Shown: positions 41,801-49,728 of the stretch, piece after piece
How positions within the stretch are numbered: the first letter of the stretch is position 1
Layout of the letters: each line of letters opens with the position of its first letter
Assembly (NCBI GenBank): GCA_017960525.1
Contig: JAGCZA010000007.1
Coordinates: 1 to 64,000 of the forward strand
DNA from: Prevotella sp.
GTDB taxonomy: Bacteria > Bacteroidota > Bacteroidia > Bacteroidales > Bacteroidaceae
Reading direction: 5' to 3'
Length of the DNA stretch: 64,000 nucleotides
The notes under the pieces: model-generated
Told to the model about the DNA's origin: nothing
The model's database searches: none
The model's input: the letters and a program-made list of their open reading frames with translations, nothing else
Made by a program: the position numbers and the translations under genes

Positions 41801-42128
41801 CCACAACCACGACCTCTTCGAGCGAAGCACGGTCTTCTTGCAGTTTGACTTTGCCGCCAGTGGTCTCTACGGCCACGTAGCCGATATAACTGATAGTGAC
41901 CTTTGCCTTTTCGGGAACTTCCAGTTTGTAGTTGCCGTCAAAGTCGGTCACGGTGCCAATCTTTGTGCCTTTCACTTGAACGGTGGCACCGATGACGGGT
42001 TCGCCCGTCTCGTCGTAGACCGTACCGGTGACGACCTTGTTTTGCGCTGCGCTAAATGTAAAATGACAAATGATAAATGATAAACTTATCAGTAGTCGCT
42101 TTATGATAGTATTCTTCATAATCTTCAA
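38817..42128 (-). CDS. SusC/RagA-family TonB-linked outer-membrane transporter
   Basis: 1103 residues. Signal core LLISLSFIICHFTFSAAQ, then carboxypeptidase-regulatory domain (VTGTVYDETGEPVIGATVQV), the SusC-type box (VVVGYGTQKMKNVTGAVEAI), TonB plug, and a 22-strand barrel ending in RKMTFGINVSF. It imports oligosaccharides with the SusD lid encoded next. Located 9 bp after the DUF4957/DUF5123 gene, so part of the same operon. Four 7-bp repeats (42054-42081) encode the signal peptide core. Confidence 0.94.
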   Translation of the reverse strand: MKIMKNTIIKRLLISLSFIICHFTFSAAQNKVVTGTVYDETGEPVIGATVQVKGTKIGTVTDFDGNYKLEVPEKAKVTISYIGYVAVETTGGKVKLQEDRASLEEVVVVGYGTQKMKNVTGAVEAISADELKDLSVGSLGDALAGQFNGVSVSRGAGAYRPGQSPSLQIRNAGANTQNTPGATNGGDPNASPLYVIDDFISTEEAFNNLDISEVESITVLKDAAAAVYGARSAYGVILVKTKKGKAGAARISYNGQLGWTDAIFTPKMLSAYDYGRVWNAVTAAGTATKDYVDNARVLFQQNELEQMKNLNYDLLDDEWRAALTHRHSINVSGGSDNATYFANVSYFNQDGNIGKLDYDRWNYRAGVNTNIGKYVKATLEVSGDYGKKNNAIIAKGGGTDGDYKYLMAHLPFVPSSVDGYPLVYSGMQNVIPTSDTRLYNFEAVQSCDDYVRNMTNNMTINGALSFDLGFIKPLKGLTARVSYSKTINNSKNNTMKTFMDVYQLQERNADYPHLYTWAGQNTADWYNASTLSTLTLNNGSLLQRSMQRNDSYQLNFTLQYARKIGQHDVSALYTLERSENEWEDLTGEITDPVSYTDGQSKSATGDQATSFNRGVGGMLSHVARINYAYADKYLLEFLFRADGNGSKFAPENRWGYFPSVSAGWVVSEEEWFKKSLPWFNFLKIRASWGYLGRDNIVAFLWRQQYNRDLDKGAVFGQSTTNTPVSAGSVMPVRGVNPNVHWDKNYKTNVGLDMRFLDGRLSVDFNYYYDRGRDMFMTYTGTSFFPTTVGTQATPENYGAVDNWGWELNLGWRDKIGKDWTYWVKFSTGWNDNKILEGPFPATPEYDSQVKGERMDRGVWGLKCLGMFRSYQEIQEYFTENNITTYFGKTIDDVHPGTLIYADMHGDNDGTGNYGGPDGKINQNDYVQLSKFSSNPYGFTVNFGGSWRDLSLTAQLSAAWGAYDIVQTDFRKSADDLEYQNVPSFWSDMFVYEDIYDASGNVTVPRNTEAAYPNMKYSSINEQASSFWLVNAANVTLRNVSLAYSLPKNWLKPIGVSNVRLNFTIQNALYLYNPYPGKSWASYGGTYGRYPNLRKMTFGINVSF
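42054..42081 (-). repeat. 4 x 7-bp array encoding the SusC signal peptide core
   Basis: Plus strand AAATGTA, AAATGAC, AAATGAT, AAATGAT. Another related run (TTCAATTATCAA repeats, about 42124-42149) lies at the start codon. Confidence 0.92.
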
Positions 42129-42137
42129 TTATCAATT

Positions 42138-43571
42138 TCAATTATCAAAATTCTCATACCATCTGGGGTCTCCCTGTCCGGCTTCCTGCTGTTCGGCAGC
42201 TGGGGTGAACTGCGCGTTGGCGGGGTCTAAGCCCGGGTCGTTGGTGAGCCACAGGCCGGGGTTCTTGATGCCCGTCTGCGAGGCACTTGCGTCGGCACCG
42301 TCGCGCCAGCAGGTGTTGTTGTTCACGTCCCAGATGGGGTTGTCGCTCGACTGGCCCTTGTTCAGGCCGGTGAGGAAGTTGGCCTTGCCGCAGTCCTGGA
42401 CGATGGTGTTCTTCAGCGTGTAGTGGTAGGTGGTCTGTCCGTTGTGGTAGTCGCAGAAGTTCTTGCCGTAGGCCAGGTTGGCCAGTGTGCAGTTGATGAT
42501 GTTGGTGTAGCGCTGCTCCTCGTCGCTGACGTCCTTGGGCCGTCCGCCGTGCTGGATGAAGAAACAGTCGCTGTGCTCACGCGAGAAGACGGTGGAGTTC
42601 TTGATGGTGAAGTCTGAGATGAAGCCCGACTTCATATAGACGAAGGCAGCGCTGTTGGCTGTCGGGATGGTCTTGTCCACCTCTACCACAGTGTTGTTGA
42701 TGCTCACCACGCGCACGTCGTACTTGGCCGAGTTGCTGGCTATGATGCTGGAGCCCAGTTTGCCGATGACGCATCCCTGCACCACCACGGGGTCCATAAT
42801 GAAGTAGCAGCCCTTCTCGCCGATGAGGTTTTTGATGCTCTCGTCTGGCTCGTCGCTAAACATAACAATTGGCTTGTTGGTGGCCTCGGCATCGATGTTC
42901 AGGTATTTCAGGGTGAAGCCTGCATAGGTGTAGAAGTAGGAGCCGGCTCCCATAACGACGTTGGCGTATGTGGCTTTCGACGATGAGCGGAGCGTCACCT
43001 GATGGCCACCGAAGTCAATCTTGCCTGACAAGGTGTACGAACCACCCGGCGTGAGGTCGTAGCACAGATGGCTGGTGCTGTCTTCGGGGATGGGATTTGC
43101 CTCGAACCATTCTTTCAGGTCACTACCGTCAGGAATTTCGGCGTAGGTAGGAAGGAAGGTGTTGAACTTGTATTCTGTACTCTCCTTCGCTTCGCTATTG
43201 TTGTATTTCGGGTTGCCTAATGTGCGAATGTTGAGGCTGTAGTTGGTGTCCTCTTCGCGGTCGGTGCGTAGTGAGCAGCCGTCAATGGTGTCTGTCTTCA
43301 GGAGCACGGGATTGTCAGGGTCGTTCACATTGTAGAGTGCCACAGCATAACCGCCTGCTCCGTAGACTACGGGCCAGGCAATGGTCATCGAACTGCCGTC
43401 GGCGCTCGAAGTGATGCTGATTTTGTCGGCTTCGGGCGATGTCAGCGTGGCGTTCTTCACCTGTGGACTCCACGACTCGTTACCGTCGTAATGGTCGGCA
43501 CACGAAACCGTCAGCCCCAAAGCAATGATGGGGCAGAGTGACGCTTTCTTCAGGAATTGATGTATGTCCAT
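42138..43571 (-). CDS. DUF4957/DUF5123-type surface lipoprotein of a PUL
   Basis: 477 residues. Lipoprotein signal with Cys25 (GLTVSC followed by ADHYDG). Residues ~30-130 form a fibronectin-III-like domain; ~150-440 look like a right-handed beta-helix with repeated 'V.I.N.TV...' rungs, matching DUF4957 and DUF5123. These domains occur in pectin-type polysaccharide utilisation loci of Bacteroidota, where the protein is thought to bind glycan at the cell surface. The C terminus (PRWYENFDN) is typical. Lacks recognisable lyase catalytic residues, though I cannot exclude activity. Confidence 0.75.
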   Translation of the reverse strand: MDIHQFLKKASLCPIIALGLTVSCADHYDGNESWSPQVKNATLTSPEADKISITSSADGSSMTIAWPVVYGAGGYAVALYNVNDPDNPVLLKTDTIDGCSLRTDREEDTNYSLNIRTLGNPKYNNSEAKESTEYKFNTFLPTYAEIPDGSDLKEWFEANPIPEDSTSHLCYDLTPGGSYTLSGKIDFGGHQVTLRSSSKATYANVVMGAGSYFYTYAGFTLKYLNIDAEATNKPIVMFSDEPDESIKNLIGEKGCYFIMDPVVVQGCVIGKLGSSIIASNSAKYDVRVVSINNTVVEVDKTIPTANSAAFVYMKSGFISDFTIKNSTVFSREHSDCFFIQHGGRPKDVSDEEQRYTNIINCTLANLAYGKNFCDYHNGQTTYHYTLKNTIVQDCGKANFLTGLNKGQSSDNPIWDVNNNTCWRDGADASASQTGIKNPGLWLTNDPGLDPANAQFTPAAEQQEAGQGDPRWYENFDN

Positions 43572-43664
43572 ATTTCAATTATTTAGTTTCGTCAATTTAA
43601 AGAAAGAAAGGGAGACTGGCAGTAGGGCTGCAAGCCTCCCTTTGTTTAGGGTCTTTACTGATGA

Positions 43665-46145
43665 TTATTCGCCACCAGCCATAATGGATAGAACAGTTGA
43701 AATGTCGGCTACGTCGACTTCGTTGTCATTGTTCACGTCGGCCTGTTCTTTTGTGAATCTGGAATAGTCGCCAGCCATTACGCTCAGGATTGATGAGATG
43801 TCGGCCACGTCGACTTCGTTGTCGCTGTTCACGTCACCCTTCTTGCCAGGTTCGTCTTGGCTCTGCCAGTAAGTCTCGTGTTCGGGGAAGTCGGCAGTCA
43901 TCTGTGCCTTGATTTCGCCAGGAGTCATCGAACTGTTCTTGATGAGCAGGCGTGCAAAGTCGAAGGGAGAGTCGTAAGCGTCGGCCTCGCTGACACCGGC
44001 AATCTGGTTACCGCCGAGGCAGACATACTTCAGGTTGGCTCCGTTTGTGAAGAGACCCATCTGCGAGGCTCCGCCCACGCTGCAGTCCCACTCGTTCTTC
44101 AGTTCGCCGTCAATGTAAATCTTGGCGCTTTCGCTCTGCAGCACAGCGGTGTAGTAGTGCCACTTCTTGTCGGCCAGCCAGTCGTTGGCGCCGTTGAGCA
44201 ATACATTCTCGCCGGCCACGTTCTGCTCGGCTGTATAGTCGCACTTGGTGCCGTTGTCCAACTGTGCTGTACCGTTATACTGGAGTGCGAAGAATGGGGC
44301 TTCGTTGCTGCTCTTCAGTTCGTCGTAAGCGGCCAGGATGGGTGCGCCCATATAGGAGTCGGCGTCATCATCCTTCGGAGCCCTCATCCACACGCCAAGC
44401 GAGATGGCCTGAGTCTTTGCCGAGTGTGCCAGCACATCTTCGGGCAGCAGGCAATAACTGGTGCGGATAAGGTTGCCGTTGTTTCGGAAGAAGTCGCCGA
44501 AGGGTACGATGTTGATGGGCCTCTCGTTCTCGTCGAGTTCAGGCTCCTCAGTAGCGAACTGTCCGTTACCTACGGCCTTCTCGCCCTTCCACGTTACGCG
44601 CTCTCCGCTCTCCTCATCCTCGTAGGTGGAGAAGTTGGTGGTGTAGACGTATGCGGCCTCGATGCCCTGAATCAGTTCCTCGGCGGTAACGCCCTCGTGG
44701 AACTCAAAGCCACCGAAGCCAATCTGGCTGGAGTGCTGGAACACCCAGTATTCTTCGCCCGGCTCCACGTCGAAGGTCAGCCAGCCCCAGAAGTTCTGGT
44801 TGCCGTTACCGATGACGTACTGGCGCTCAATGGCCATAGCGTCGGCCTCTTCCTTGGTGGTTGTCAGTTTCTCCTCGGAATAAGGCAGTTCCTGGCCTGC
44901 TGCCAGAGCCTCTTCGTTAGCCTTTACCATATTCTCGTAGTTGCCATAAATATAAATATGGTGTACGGAGTCCACTTGCTCCACGGAGAGCAGTTTCTTC
45001 TTGCCGCTTTCGTCGTTTACACCATTGATGTAGCCAGAAGCATAGAGGCGCTCGGCCTTCTGGGTTGCTGCATTGACGACGAAGGTCTTGCGGTTGCCCT
45101 TATTGGCCCACACCTTCACCTTGAAGGCACCCTGTTCTGAAGCGGTGAACTTATAGTAGAGACCTGTGATAGGCATACCCAACGAACCGTCTGGCTCGTA
45201 GTACACATAGTCGGCCTTATAACTGTTGGGAACCAGATCACCATCCTTTGAGTTCTGTACACAGCGCATATTCACGTATGGGTTACCTGATCCAGTAACA
45301 TACCAGAAGTCGATGTCGCCCTGGTTCTTCAGGCCCCAGTTCACGTCGTTCCAAGCCTTCACTTCGGCCACCTCGTAGGTGTTTTCCAGACCCTCGATGG
45401 GAGCGCCGGGAACAATCTGTTGTGCAGCACCGCCAATTTCAGTATCGTTGGCGGGAGTGGTGCCGCCCACGGCGGTCACCGTAGCCTTACCGGCCTGGAT
45501 GGTGATGATGCTCTTGCCGTCGGCGGTATTGGTGGCCACGCCGCCATTCTCGCCAGCCACGGCAGCAAATTCAGCGGCCAGTTTGCCATCGACGATAGCA
45601 CTGTAGTTCTCGCTGTTCACAGGGATAACGGGGTCTTCAGGCGTGTCGGGCGTTTCGTTGACGACGTATTCAAAGCCGTAGAAGCCCAGCTTGGAGCCAG
45701 TGCAATAGACCTTGTATGTCTTTCCACCTGAAACGTTGAATGTGTAGGTTTTAGAAACCTTTTCAGCTTCCTTGACACCGTTGAAGGTCGACAATGCTGT
45801 ACCATTCTCGGTAACAAATAAAGGTTTGTCTTTATTGATATTCACAGCTACGGTCACTGTTCCATTCTTCGTTGGTTGCAGAATATACTGCGTGCCGCCA
45901 TCTTCAGAACCATTCACGCCGTTACCTTTTGTGTAAGCAGGATAACCGTCGATAGGCGTGTCTGCTACTGGGTCGGCGAAATCGGCTTGGCCAGCCACGC
46001 CGAAAGTCATCGTAATGTTTTCCACCGAAGTGATTTGCGTTCCCGACGGAATGTCGCCGCTACCTGCCTCAAGGGCAAACTTTCCCTGTGCCTGTGCACC
46101 AAGTGACATACAGGCCAGAGCCATCAAAGTAAACAATTTTTTCAT
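43665..46145 (-). CDS. Large secreted protein with LamG-like and dockerin-like domains
   Basis: 826 residues, signal peptide MKKLFTLMALACMSLGAQAQ. Residues ~20-170 form a beta-sandwich (TYTFNVSGGKTYKVYCTGSK); another similar region with WVFQHSSQIGFGGFEF is near 460. Residues ~500-745 look like a concanavalin/LamG fold (KKWHYYTAVLQSESAKIYID). The end carries two dockerin-like calcium loops, GDVNSDNEVDVADISSIL and ADVNNDNEVDVADISTVL. First gene of the PUL-like operon. Likely a carbohydrate-binding extracellular protein; no catalytic motif recognised. Confidence 0.75.
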   Translation of the reverse strand: MKKLFTLMALACMSLGAQAQGKFALEAGSGDIPSGTQITSVENITMTFGVAGQADFADPVADTPIDGYPAYTKGNGVNGSEDGGTQYILQPTKNGTVTVAVNINKDKPLFVTENGTALSTFNGVKEAEKVSKTYTFNVSGGKTYKVYCTGSKLGFYGFEYVVNETPDTPEDPVIPVNSENYSAIVDGKLAAEFAAVAGENGGVATNTADGKSIITIQAGKATVTAVGGTTPANDTEIGGAAQQIVPGAPIEGLENTYEVAEVKAWNDVNWGLKNQGDIDFWYVTGSGNPYVNMRCVQNSKDGDLVPNSYKADYVYYEPDGSLGMPITGLYYKFTASEQGAFKVKVWANKGNRKTFVVNAATQKAERLYASGYINGVNDESGKKKLLSVEQVDSVHHIYIYGNYENMVKANEEALAAGQELPYSEEKLTTTKEEADAMAIERQYVIGNGNQNFWGWLTFDVEPGEEYWVFQHSSQIGFGGFEFHEGVTAEELIQGIEAAYVYTTNFSTYEDEESGERVTWKGEKAVGNGQFATEEPELDENERPINIVPFGDFFRNNGNLIRTSYCLLPEDVLAHSAKTQAISLGVWMRAPKDDDADSYMGAPILAAYDELKSSNEAPFFALQYNGTAQLDNGTKCDYTAEQNVAGENVLLNGANDWLADKKWHYYTAVLQSESAKIYIDGELKNEWDCSVGGASQMGLFTNGANLKYVCLGGNQIAGVSEADAYDSPFDFARLLIKNSSMTPGEIKAQMTADFPEHETYWQSQDEPGKKGDVNSDNEVDVADISSILSVMAGDYSRFTKEQADVNNDNEVDVADISTVLSIMAGGE

Positions 46146-46176
46146 AAGAAAATCTATAAGTTAGTGATTAGTAATT

Positions 46177-46260
46177 TAGGTTCGTTCTTTCTCATAGTTT
46201 GGTTCGTCCAAACTCATACTTTGGTTCGTCCTTTCTCATAGTTTGGTTCGTCCAAACTCA
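46177..46260. repeat. AGTTTGGTTCGTCC intergenic repeat array, second locus
   Basis: Four units of the family seen at 19854-19950, with alternating spacers TTTCTCAT and AAACTCA. It lies directly upstream of the secreted-protein gene start at 46145. Confidence 0.85.
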
Positions 46261-46426
46261 GAGCGGTCTTTTATGGGCGATTCTGATACTATTATATTTG
46301 CGCACAAAATTAAACATTTTTCGTCAAAGCATCTTTCCTTTCCACCCTGTTTTACGAATAATTAACATAATGTCGCTCTTATGGCAACCACTCGTCACCC
46401 CCGCTTGCCTTGCGTTTAACATTAAT

Positions 46427-46524
46427 TCTCTATAAATTGTGCCTCCATATCGCAACTTTTTAGTAACTTTGCGACAAATTTCCAAGGAAGATGATACTGA
46501 AATACGATGTGGTGGTCGTAGGAG
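46427..46524 (+). repeat. Duplicated mnmG promoter and 5' end (left copy)
   Basis: 98 bp identical to 56049-56146 except for two positions. It contains the -7 box TAACTTTG, the leader and the first twelve codons of mnmG, then diverges. The other copy is the intact gene, about 9.6 kb to the right. Confidence 0.95.
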
Positions 46525-46580
46525 ATTCTGTCTTAATCTCCAAACAAAAGGGAAGGAAAATAGAACATTTTAACATTTAA
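46491..46580 (+). pseudogene. Truncated mnmG head, 29-codon chimeric ORF
   Basis: Starts as MnmG (MILKYDVVVVG) and runs into unrelated sequence (DSVLISKQKGRKIEHFNI) before a stop. It keeps the mnmG promoter and start context, so it may be expressed, but it cannot have MnmG function. The rest of the gap 46581-46790 carries a promoter-like pair and the right end of the IS110-type element. Confidence 0.75.
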
Positions 46581-46679
46581 CGTCTCTCAAACATTTTGGA
46601 ACATAGATATCCAGTCCTACTTCATATACGAATTTGGAGCAGGACATCATTGAAGTCGATATGTTTATTTGCTTATTCC

Positions 46680-46710
46680 TTTGTCGTTTCGCAGAATTTA
46701 GTTACCTTTG
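46680..46710 (+). promoter_or_regulatory. Bacteroidota-type promoter with no gene behind it
   Basis: TTTG 46680-46683, 19-nt spacer, TACCTTTG 46703-46710, pointing right into the IS110 element antisense to the transposase. TTACCTTTGCA (46702-46712) recurs inverted at 48250-48260. It may be an orphan promoter of a gene cut by the element, or belong to the element end. Confidence 0.55.
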
Positions 46711-46790
46711 CAGCCACTAAGGGAAGTCGCTGGATATGCCAGCTCTGTACTATCTCGTGTGGCTGTAGCTTCGAGGCGCAGCCACTTTTG

Positions 46791-47948
46791 TTAGAAGGGC
46801 GGCTCTCCATTCTCATCCATAGCATTCCAGTCAATAGATTCCTTGTCTGTTCCAATACAGTCCTCCGGCCCATATTCCGGCTCAAGTTCCTTCTTCCTTG
46901 GCGTATGCGTCTTATCACGCGTCTCGTCATATTCTTCTCCGTTCTTCCATAGTGTGTATATAAGCAGTAGCAGACGTCGCATGGCAGCAGCGACACCTAT
47001 CATTTTCTCTTTTGGATGCCTCTGACAGATTCTTCCATAGGCTTCCCTTATTTGCCTATTGTGGCGGACGGCTACAAGTGCAGGCATATAGAGGGCAGCA
47101 CGTATATGGGCGTTACCCTCCTTCGATATTCTGTGCTTGGGATCCTCCTTGCCTGACTGTCTGGCCTTGACATCGAGTCCGGCATAGCTTGTAAGCTGTT
47201 TGCGGTTCTCGATGAGGTGAAAACCTTCTGTCTCCGCAATAACGCACACGATAGTCGTCACTCCGAGTCCCCTGGCAGTGGCAATGCGCTTCACCCTTGC
47301 CTGCAGTTCCTTATCCTCAGCGACCTTTCTCATAATGTCCTTGTCGTTCTTTTCCGTCAGCGTGTCTATTTCCTCAATCAGTTTCTCGCAATGCTTACGG
47401 ACGGTCTTGGACACGCCCTCCATGTGGTCGAGCGCTTCCATTCGGTTCGCCACGGATCTCCTGATCACACAGAGGTCAGCGTGGAACCTTGTCATCTGGC
47501 GCAGTTCGCGATAAATGGGAACTGGCGGCAACCAGGGCTTCAGTTTCCTGCTGGCGCACCCCATAAGTGCCAGGCAACGGGCATCTATCGCGTCAGTCTT
47601 GGTCTTGACGCCCTCTGACTCGCAGAACTTGCGGGCCTTGTTAGGTAAGACCACATAGACCGTCTGCCCAATCTTGTGCAGGTAATAGGCCAGGCGCTCG
47701 TAATAGACACCCGTAGGCTCCATAAGGAAGGTCAGCGGATAGCCCTTTACGGCCTCCTTACGGCTCCACTTGACCATTTGGTTAAAACCTGACTTCGTAT
47801 TGTCGAAGTCGATACTTTTAGTGCAGCAGCCCACGTCGCTTGCCCTGTCGTACATGTACAGGCAGGCCGTGAACTTGTTCTTGGAGATGTCGATTCCGAT
47901 GCACTGCCGGAAAAACTCTCCCAATGTCATCTGTGAATTTGGCTTCAT
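46791..47948 (-). CDS. IS110-family transposase (DEDD-type recombinase)
   Basis: 385 residues. N-terminal RuvC-like DEDD domain (GIDISKNKFTACLY with first Asp; FLMEPTGVYYERLAYYL with Glu; KTKTDAIDARCLA with the Asp pair) and C-terminal Tnp_20/IS116 domain (IATARGLGVTTIVCVIAETE; LTSYAGLDVKARQSG; SKEGNAHIRAALYMPALVAV with the catalytic Ser region). It appears full length. These recombinases are guided by a bridge RNA from the non-coding end of the element. ATG at 47948 is the natural start. Confidence 0.93.
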   Translation of the reverse strand: MKPNSQMTLGEFFRQCIGIDISKNKFTACLYMYDRASDVGCCTKSIDFDNTKSGFNQMVKWSRKEAVKGYPLTFLMEPTGVYYERLAYYLHKIGQTVYVVLPNKARKFCESEGVKTKTDAIDARCLALMGCASRKLKPWLPPVPIYRELRQMTRFHADLCVIRRSVANRMEALDHMEGVSKTVRKHCEKLIEEIDTLTEKNDKDIMRKVAEDKELQARVKRIATARGLGVTTIVCVIAETEGFHLIENRKQLTSYAGLDVKARQSGKEDPKHRISKEGNAHIRAALYMPALVAVRHNRQIREAYGRICQRHPKEKMIGVAAAMRRLLLLIYTLWKNGEEYDETRDKTHTPRKKELEPEYGPEDCIGTDKESIDWNAMDENGEPPF

Positions 47949-48250
47949 CCTGACAACTTTTAAAGGGTTAATACTAAAGTTAGACTATAGCCAAGATCTT
48001 CATCGACTTTACTCTTATCGGACGCAGCATCGTCCAGTGACGTGCTTCGATTCTTTGTCCAGACTCTAAAGACTTAAAAAAAGGGGGCGGGCAAATATCT
48101 AATTCACGGCATGACATAAAGCCTGCCTAGGCTACCCTCGCCTCACCCCCACGGCCACAATCTCTAGCAAAACTACAAAATCGTGACCGTATGTCCTAAG
48201 TTTATACGATGTTTAACATCGGACATTTAGAACATTATCTATAATCTGGT
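47949..48250 (-). ncRNA. Candidate bridge RNA region of the IS110 element
   Basis: About 300 bp of non-coding DNA lie upstream of the transposase, where IS110-group elements encode the bispecific bridge RNA. Structure seen on the minus strand: GATGT-TAA-ACATC nested within ATGTCC...GGACAT (about 48191-48226), AGCCT-AGGC-AGGCT (about 48120-48133), and a C-rich stretch followed by seven T (48074-48088). A TACCTTTG box (plus 48252-48259) could drive it. Guide loops were not assigned. Confidence 0.35.
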
Positions 48251-48277
48251 GCAAAGGTAAGAGGCTACCCCCTCTAG

Positions 48278-48790
48278 AAGGAAAGCAAGAAAGAACTATT
48301 GGATGCCATCCGTAGTAAGTTTGAGGTACTATCAGCCAAAGACGACGGATCATTGTCTGAGGGAATCCAAATCTTACGCCGGTCCATTGCAGAACAGATA
48401 AGCAAGCCACAGTACAAGAAAGTCACTCACGACCTGACGACTAAAACGTGGTGGTTAGTGGGTGTTGGCACCATTCTTATCTTCTGTATGTCCCTGCTGA
48501 CAACCAAGATTTACAATCAGTCAAAAGAGATAGAGGAATTGGAGTTAGCGGGTTGGAAGTATCGCGCCTTACGTGCTACGCTGCCCGCCAACAACGCCAA
48601 TGTAATATGGCTGGAGCGTAATGTCTGGGCAGGGAACAAGGACGGCATCCGCCATTGCCTGCAGTTCGTCGTCAACTTCGAGGACTCTGTCCGCCGCAGA
48701 TACGAACTGAGTCAAAGGGCTGCAAGAAATGATAGTGCGGCAAAAATGTTGATAAGAGAATCTGAAGAAATCAGGAAACGACTAAAATAG
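48278..48790 (+). pseudogene. 5'-truncated gene for a membrane-anchored coiled-coil protein
   Basis: The frame is open from 48278 after a stop and reads KESKKELLDAIRSKFEVLSA, with the only possible early start a TTG at 48299. It then has one membrane segment (WWLVGVGTILIFCMSLLTTK) and a charged C-terminal helix (ESEEIRKRLK). It looks like the 3' part of a gene cut by the IS110 insertion. Similar proteins, as far as I recall, are found next to mobilisation genes of Bacteroidota elements; not certain. Confidence 0.5.
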
Positions 48791-48794
48791 CAGA

Positions 48795-49700
48795 TTATTC
48801 TTTCTCCCTGTATTTTTGGGGTGTAAGGCCAGTGAGGCGCTTGAAATATTTCGAGAAGAAGGCAGGGCTCGCGAAACCAAGATCATAGGCAATGTCGACA
48901 ACGCTCTTGTCGGTGTGAAGCAGTTCTACCTTAATGCGGGTAATGAGGGCACGGTCTATCCATTCCTTGGCGGTGACGCCGCTGGCCTGACGGATGACGG
49001 TGCCCAGATAGCGTTGCGTGAGGCAGATGCGCTGGGCATAGTAGTCGAGTTGACGGTGCTCGGTGCAATGCTGGTTCACTAACTCGATGAAGCGGTCGAA
49101 GATGGTCTGCTCGCGGCTGCGGCTCTGAGACATCAGGGCGGCTTCGCGGCGGTAGAGAACATCGTAATGGTGCATCAGTGCTGCCACGAGCGACGTGACC
49201 GTTGGGCGGTGGTAGTTCTTTTGATGTATGGCGTGCCAGATGGTGTCCATGATGTGGCGGGCGGTCTGGATGTCGGCCTCGCCGGGGTGCAGGAAGAAGT
49301 CGCGCTGGCTGCCATTATAGGCCGGTGGGAAGGCAACGGGCGCAAAGGGCATGGGAAAGTCGGCAAAGAGGGCCATGGCGAAGACTTCGAGGTCGGAGGA
49401 GAACCGTTTGGGATGGATGATGGTACCTGGGCCGAGATAGACCAGAGTGCCTGCAGTGACGTGCCAGTCGGTGAGGTTGACATTGATGTCGGCCTCACCT
49501 TTCAGCACAATGCCGAGGCGATGGTCATTGATGACGAAGGGTGGCTTCTGCTTAATGACAAACTGGAACACACGGCCGTCGCCATGCACGATGCCTAGTT
49601 CGTCGGAGAACCAAATGTGTTCACGTATCGCTTCAAAGTGGGGCATGAAGATGTCACGCATCCGTGACTTGTCCATCAATTGGGGTTGTCTCTTACTCAT
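48795..49700 (-). CDS. AraC-family transcriptional regulator
   Basis: 301 residues. N-terminal cupin-like sensing domain (FQFVIKQKPPFVINDHRLGI then VLKGEADINV) and a C-terminal double helix-turn-helix (ITRIKVELLHTDKSVVDIAY; FASPAFFSKYFKRLTGLTPQ). It is divergent from the tolC-like gene, with the two -7 boxes about 100 bp apart, so it very likely controls the efflux operon 49853-55713. Ligand unknown. It overlaps nothing; the truncated gene ends 4 bp from its stop. Confidence 0.9.
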   Translation of the reverse strand: MSKRQPQLMDKSRMRDIFMPHFEAIREHIWFSDELGIVHGDGRVFQFVIKQKPPFVINDHRLGIVLKGEADINVNLTDWHVTAGTLVYLGPGTIIHPKRFSSDLEVFAMALFADFPMPFAPVAFPPAYNGSQRDFFLHPGEADIQTARHIMDTIWHAIHQKNYHRPTVTSLVAALMHHYDVLYRREAALMSQSRSREQTIFDRFIELVNQHCTEHRQLDYYAQRICLTQRYLGTVIRQASGVTAKEWIDRALITRIKVELLHTDKSVVDIAYDLGFASPAFFSKYFKRLTGLTPQKYREKE

Positions 49701-49720
49701 AATATACTTCTTTTTGCCGG

Positions 49721-49728
49721 CAAAGATA
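49721..49728 (-). promoter_or_regulatory. -7 box of the araC-like gene
   Basis: TATCTTTG on the minus strand, 21 nt before the start codon. A clear -33 TTTG is not seen. Confidence 0.45.

Larger units (their letters stand above)
46702..48260 (-). mobile_element. IS110-family insertion sequence (boundaries approximate)
   Basis: One transposase ORF on the minus strand with ~300 bp of non-coding sequence on its 5' side and ~80 bp on its 3' side, the layout of IS110 elements. IS110 elements lack clear terminal inverted repeats and often make no target duplication, so ends are estimated from the inverted TTACCTTTGCA motifs at 46702-46712 and 48250-48260, which may or may not be the true ends. Confidence 0.6.

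Noticed and set aside
40794-42080. 428-residue open frame antisense to the susC-like gene
   Set aside because: Shadow of a conserved SusC gene; composition dominated by Val, Gly and His without family motifs.
43857-45140. 427-residue open frame antisense to the secreted dockerin protein
   Set aside because: Entirely contained in a convincing gene on the other strand; no motif or promoter.
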